From the NCBI GenBank assembly GCA_011763485.2, contig JAANSK020272824.1, positions 1 to 21,126 on the forward strand: a stretch of 21,126 bases of DNA, in the 5' to 3' direction. Under the pieces are notes generated by a model that worked only from the letters and a program-made list of their open reading frames with translations, was not told where the DNA came from and made no database searches. Below are positions 16,450 to 21,126 of the stretch, piece by piece. The translations under genes and the position numbers were made by a program. How positions within the stretch are numbered: the stretch's first letter is position 1; every line of letters starts with the position of its first letter. The DNA is from Isoetes engelmannii (lineage: Eukaryota; Streptophyta; Lycopodiopsida; Isoetales; Isoetaceae).

Positions 16450-17620
16450 TTCTTCTCTTTATAGATGGGGACGGTAATGCCGATTGGGCCAATCTTATCA
16501 ACCCTTACCGTCTCACCCCAGAGCAAGAGCTTTTGGTTATGAAACGGCCAACGGCCGAATTGCAAGCCTATGTGTTACAAGGGAAAGGGCCACCAATTAT
16601 CCAGGAGTATGGGCAGGAGCCACCTCAGGCTAGGAATCGCCCCATGGGACCTACACCTCCACCTGATGCCGGTAATGGTCAACAGGGTCACGCTAAGCGA
16701 CCACGCACACCCCTGAGTTCTAGTTCTGGTTCAGAGTCCTCTGATTCCTCTAACTCTAAGACGGAGTCAGCTAAGTCCAGCAAGAAAGATTATCAGGAAG
16801 CCCCGTAAATTCAGCAACGACCAGTATATGGAAGAATCAGAAGCTTGCACAGTTTTCCAGAAAGACTCGTTTGGGAGTTTATATGGCATGACTGACCATG
16901 AGATTTTAAGGGTCGCCACTACTAATCTTACAGGTTCTGCCCGGATTTGGTGGAAGGGTTATGCGAGAGCCAATGGGTTGACCCGGAACAAGTGTCGTTT
17001 CAAGAAGTTTTCCAAGGCCTTCAAAGGCCATTATGTTCCGCGAGCCCATAAATGTCAACAGATACATATTTTTCACGGGCTTGAGCAGAAGGGCATGTCT
17101 GCACAGGCCTATACTAATGAGTTTATGCCCCTCAAATTGTACGTTCCTGGTATTACTGAAAGGCGCGTTGTTGAGGGGTATATTGAAGGCTCAGCAAGGT
17201 ATTTGAAGAATGTGGTTCAAGCTATAGACCCAAAGACAGTGGCAGGGCAGGGGCGAAAGCCCTTAGTTTGGAGGAGAAGCCCCCAAAACCTGCACATATC
17301 AGGGGGGTAACAATTTTGGAGGAGGGAAGCCATATGTCCCCTTTAGGCCCCAGTCTCGGGCCCACGCTGCAGCCTTCTTATCAGCGTCCAGAAAAGTGGG
17401 TGACCTTCAATGTGCCGGAAAAGCAAGGTAATACCTCGAGTACAGTGCAGCAGCTATTGCAATCTATTCCACGAGAGACAAGAGAGCAGTTGAGGAAGGA
17501 TAGTACATGCTATCATTGTTTTTGCCCAGGCCATCGTATGCAGGATTGTCCTTATGTTACTCAGGTGGCAGAGGCAGTCTTAGCGGAAGTGGACTGGGAT
17601 GCACTGCCGGACTGACTCCT
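16450..17620 (+). pseudogene. Chromovirus gag region (fossil)
   Basis: Contains the Ty3/gypsy gag core (ARIWWKGYARANG, then a conserved helical segment around FHGLEQKGMSAQAYTNEF) and a zinc knuckle CYHCFCPGHRMQDC of the C-x2-C-x4-H-x4-C type. Gag forms the virus-like particle and the knuckle binds RNA. Broken. Confidence 0.8.
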
Positions 17621-17639
17621 AAATCCGACAAGGAACCGC

Positions 17640-17800
17640 AGGACTATACTGAAGGTGAGTCATATATCTTTGCAGCTATTGAGACTGGGAATGCTGACAG
17701 CCAACCCACATTTATATCCACTGTGGGGACCATAGATTCCAAACCTTTTGTCATTCTCATGGATATGGCTAGTACTCATTCTCTTGCACATTAAACCTTT
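17640..17800 (+). pseudogene. Chromovirus aspartic protease region (fossil)
   Basis: ISTVGTIDSKPFVILMDMAS and the following THS fall where the retropepsin active-site strand lies, directly between the zinc knuckle and reverse transcriptase. Broken. Confidence 0.6.
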
Positions 17801-18099
17801 AAAGTCCTGTTGTCTTAGCCAGTGGTGCCATTAGACATGCCAAGGTCATCATCTTAATTTGGACATTCGGTTGCCAGGAGCGTCAGCTGCTATTGGGGCA
17901 TAGATTATGAACATCGGCAAATATGACCTAATTGTTGGTATGTAATTCTTATCAGCAGCCAAAGCCAACATTGATTGTGAAAAAACATGAAGTGACCTTT
18001 ACTGCACTAGATGAAACCCGAGTTACAATTACATGTAATCAAACTAATTCCATTATGGACTGCATTTCTTTGAAACAGTTGGATAAGGCAATAAAAAAG

Positions 18100-18990
18100 A
18101 ATAAGGTCACGCTCATCATCAAAGTTACCTCCATTATACCTCAGACTAATCAAGATGAAATCGTTGCTAGACTGCCACCAGCCATTGGTAACCTTCTTCC
18201 AGAATTCCATGATGTTTTTCCTGATGAAATCAACCAATTGCCGCCTTTCAGGGGGATGGAATGTGAGATTGCCCTTGCACCTGACACTAAGCCTACCAGC
18301 AAGGCTCCATATAGATTGAGCACCCCAGAGTTGGCCGAGCTTAAAACGCAGTTGTGGGACCTGCTTAACTTAGGATTTATCAAACCGAGTATCTTTCCTT
18401 TTGGGGCACCCATCTTATTTGTCAAGAAGAAGGATGGTACCCTTAGGACGTGCATTAACGACTGTCAATTAAGCAAATACAACATTAATAATAGGTATGC
18501 TCTATCTGGGCCAGAAGATCTTATGGATCAAGTCCAAGGTACTAAGTACTTCTCAAAAATTGACCTACATTCTGGATATCATCGGATCAAAATCAAGGAG
18601 GAAGGTATCCATAAGTCTGCTTTTAGAACACGCTATGGGCATTACGAATTCATAAAAGATTGATAAATGATATCTTCCATGAATTCCTTGACGAATTTGT
18701 AATCATCTTCTTTGATGACATCCTCATTTATAGCAAAATCTTACAGGAGCATGAGTGCCATCTTCGAATGGCCTTACAGAAACTTAGGCGACATCAACTT
18801 TTTGCCAAGTTCTCCGAGTGTAAGTTTGCAACCATAGAGGTTGAATACCTAAGCCACATTGTTTCCACAGATGGTATTTCCACGGATCTGGCCAAGATAG
18901 AAGCTGTTAGGAATGGCCTGCACCTACAAATGTTTCAGAAGTCCGAAGTTTCCTGGGATGGGCGGGTTATTACAAAACACTTGTAAAGGA
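18100..18990 (+). pseudogene. Chromovirus reverse transcriptase region (fossil)
   Basis: Typical Ty3/gypsy order: PPFRGMECEIALAPDTKP, then YRLSTPELAELK, GFIKPSIFPFGAPILFVKKK, DGTLRTCIND, YFSKIDLHSGYHRIKIKEE, AFRTRYGHYEF, and the catalytic FFDDILIYSK. These are diagnostic for the family. Broken. Confidence 0.9.
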
Positions 18991-19089
18991 CTTTGCAAAA
19001 ATTGCAGCACCTTTGACGGGCCTCACCAAACATCAGACAGTGAAGGATTTGGTTAGTCATTGGAAAGAGAAGGTATAATCATTCTTTAA

Positions 19090-19480
19090 ATTGAAGGAGG
19101 TCTTAACCACTGCACCAGTTCTTACATTACCGGATCTTCAGAAGGATAAATGGATGGCCACAGCTGCTAGTAATATTGCCACATGTGGTGTCTTAATGCA
19201 AGAAGAAAGAGTTATAGAATATGACTCAAAGAAAATGAATGAGGCAGAAAGGAATTATGCTACGCATGCCCAGGAAGTTCTTGCGGTCAGGCACGCCTTG
19301 CGGATTTGGCACCATTATTTACTTGGGCGTCATTTTCAACTGGATACGGATCATTAGAGTCTCCAGTATATCTTCACCCAACTGCACCTCAACCTTAGGC
19401 AAAGAAGGTGGATCGAATTCCTTGAGGAGTATGACTTTTAGTTAGTCTACAAGCCTGTCAAACATAACGTTGTTGCAGAT
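19090..19480 (+). pseudogene. Chromovirus RNase H region (fossil)
   Basis: TAPVLTLPDLQK, VIEYDSKKMNEAERNY, EVLAVRHALRIWHHYLLG and FQLDTDH follow the order of the Ty3/gypsy RNase H, which removes RNA from the RNA-DNA hybrid. Broken. Confidence 0.85.
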
Positions 19481-19489
19481 GCCCTTTCA

Positions 19490-20520
19490 CGGCATCCTTT
19501 GACTACCAAGAGACATCATAATGCCATTTCCACTCTCACCAATGTGTTTGGTAAGTCCATTGAGAAAACCATTTCCACAGATCCTGAGTTCAAAGAAGTG
19601 TGGCATAGTTTATCTAAAGAGGCAAGAACAGATAAGGAACGTAAAACCTATAAGCATTATAAGAAGGAAGACACACTCTTGTACTACAAGAACAAGTTAT
19701 GTATTATAGAATCACAGGGAGTTAGGAAGCTTATTCTCCATGACACACATAATAGTCCTATTGCAGGACATTCTAGTTTCATGAAAACGTATTTTAAAAT
19801 ACAAAGCTATTACTTCTGGCCCGACATGAAGAAGCATATTGCCAGGTATATTAAACAGTGTCATCTTTGCCAGCAGACAAAGGCCAAGCAATTACATGTT
19901 CCAGGTCTGCTAGAACCGTTGGATGTTCCAAATGCCAAGTGGGAAGTCATTACTATGGATTTCATTGTGGGACTGCCACGAACAGTGAGAGGTCATAATG
20001 CACTTATGTTGGTGGTTGATAAGCTTTCTAAAATGGCACATTTCTTGCCATGCAGAACCACTGAGACTGCCCGTGATACGGTACTATTGTCCGCAAATGA
20101 GATTTTTCGCCTTCATGGCATGCCATGGGTCATTATTTCACATCGTGACCCCAACTCTGTAAGTGCCTTTTGAACGGACTTTTTTTAGCACTATCTAGAC
20201 AAAGCTTACAATGAGTACATCTTATCATTTGCAAATAGATGGGCAGACAAAATGTACGAACCGCATAATTGAGGATATGCTACAAAATTATGTCTGGAAC
20301 AAACAGTCAAAATGGGTAGATTATATCCACTTGGTGGAGTTTGCATACAATAGTATAAAGTATGAATCTTCTCGCATGTCTCCTTTCACGATCAATTATG
20401 GGTACCAATGCCTTACTCTAGATACTTGGTATGACCCGGTTTCTAAGGTGGAGGTATCCCAGCAATTGTTAACAAACATTCAGACCCTTGTAGAGGAGGT
20501 TCGTGGTACTTATTGGTAGC
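19490..20520 (+). pseudogene. Chromovirus integrase region (fossil)
   Basis: The zinc-binding HHCC module is visible (HNSPIAGHSS ... CHLCQQTK). The catalytic core follows: WEVITMDFIVGLP, VDKLSKMAHFLPC, DGQTKCTNRIIEDML, WVDYIHLVEFAYNS. Its position after RNase H marks Ty3/gypsy rather than Ty1/copia. Broken. Confidence 0.9.
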
Positions 20521-20799
20521 TCGAAGTAGAGAAAAGAGCCTTGCAGATAAGCATCGAACCCCAAGGGAGTTTCAAGTTGGGGATTATGTGTGGTTGAAGA
20601 TTAAAGTCAAGCAAGCAAAGATAAAATTGGCAATTGCAAAAAGCTAGCTCCTAGATGGACGGGACCCTTTGAGATTATGGAGCGAGTAGACTCTCAGGCC
20701 TATAAACTCAACCTCCCCGCTTATCTTAAAGTCCATAAGGTCTTTCATATTAGTCTGCTAAAATGACACACACCTGATCCGGATGAGATATTAGAGTCA

Positions 20800-21050
20800 C
20801 CAACATTATTGGAGATCACAGAAGAACAACTTGAGATTGCGCCTGAAGCTCTTCTGGATCGTGCCTACAAGCAGACTCGGAGTACCCAAATATTGCAATA
20901 TTTGGCCAAGTGGACATGCTTACCAGCAGACGATACCACATGGATTCTCGAAATGGATCTTAATAAGAACTACCCGAACTTTATGAAGCAATGCCAAGGA
21001 CATACCATCAATAATCAGTTGTTTTCGACTCCAACTGGAATCATGAGTTA
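20800..21050 (+). pseudogene. Chromodomain at the integrase C-terminus (fossil)
   Basis: APEALLDRAYKQTR, then ILQYLAKWTCLPADDTTWIL matches the chromodomain pattern (P..ILD.R......LVKWKGLP..D.TWE). In chromoviruses this domain reads histone methyl marks and steers insertion to heterochromatin. Before it, about 20560-20760, is the integrase GPY/F-like part (PRWTGPFEIMERV, VFHISLL). Broken. Confidence 0.75.
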
Positions 21051-21126
21051 ACTGGGAAGCTCCATCCCGTGCTCTTGTAGTTCGAGAATGTATATTTTGA
21101 TACACCAAGGAAACCAGACGTAAGCT

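Larger units (their letters stand above)
11061..21126 (+). mobile_element. Ty3/gypsy chromovirus (probably Tekay/Del lineage), broken fossil, 3' end beyond the window
   Basis: Parts in order: long 5' LTR, tRNA-Met-type primer site, an unusual leader of about 3.9 kb, then gag, protease, reverse transcriptase, RNase H, integrase and chromodomain regions. Integrase following RNase H defines Ty3/gypsy; a C-terminal chromodomain defines chromoviruses; a long LTR beginning TGTGACATTCC and the tRNA-Met primer site suggest Tekay/Del. The copy is clearly dead, with roughly ten or more breaks in its coding part. Only one LTR is present, so divergence dating is impossible here; the decay suggests an old insertion. 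The long leader could be a second insertion or lineage-specific acquired sequence. Confidence 0.85.

Noticed and set aside
1-21126. CRISPR array, rRNA genes, bacterial operon signals
   Set aside because: No regularly spaced identical repeats with unique spacers, no rRNA motifs, and spliced genes indicate a eukaryote.

Overview
The window looks like nuclear DNA of a green plant (streptophyte). It holds one intact host gene, a 14-exon farnesyl diphosphate synthase on the minus strand, set among transposable-element debris. Plant origin rests on the plant-type synthase with short GT-AG introns, on a Ty3/gypsy chromovirus primed by an initiator-tRNA-Met-like site, and on AT-rich intergenic DNA. 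The synthase is rather unlike the flowering-plant enzymes I recall, so a non-flowering plant or charophyte-grade lineage is possible. That is a guess, not a demonstration.

Layout. 1-1447: C-terminal part of a decayed pogo/Tigger-like DDE transposase (+). About 1770-2165: remnant of an L1 ORF1-type (Transposase_22) protein (-). About 2506-2567: a tRNA-like stretch. 3598-3912: C-terminal zinc-knuckle end of a LINE ORF2 (-). 4440-4705: an AT-rich inverted-repeat (MITE-like) segment. 5729-5840 and 6211-6318: two long, bulge-free hairpins. 6527-7064: the 3' end of another LINE (-) with its A-tail. 7362-9699: the farnesyl diphosphate synthase gene (-), with a probable 5'UTR intron and promoter up to about 10.1 kb. 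10106-10120: another retroposon A-tail. 10382-10491: a third hairpin.

From about 11061 to the window end lies an old, broken Ty3/gypsy chromovirus, probably Tekay/Del type. A long 5' LTR is followed by a tRNA-Met-type primer site. Gag, protease, reverse transcriptase, RNase H, integrase and chromodomain regions lie between about 16.45 and 21.05 kb. The 3' LTR is beyond the window. Between the primer site and gag sits about 3.9 kb of extra sequence that a standard element lacks. It contains 31-bp tandem repeats, unrecognised coding-like remnants, a clear histone H3-derived sequence and a (CCA)n(TCA)n microsatellite.

The most unusual signals are: (1) three hairpins of nearly identical architecture (45-47 bp stems, 18-nt GC-rich apical loops, 108-112 nt in total) but unrelated stem sequences; (2) a histone H3-like sequence inside a chromovirus; (3) an L1 ORF1p-like relict in a plant-type context. 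Only the synthase is likely to be expressed as protein. It acts in the cytosolic mevalonate route to sesquiterpenes, sterols and prenylated proteins. The rest is mainly fossil, apart from possible non-coding RNA from the hairpins.
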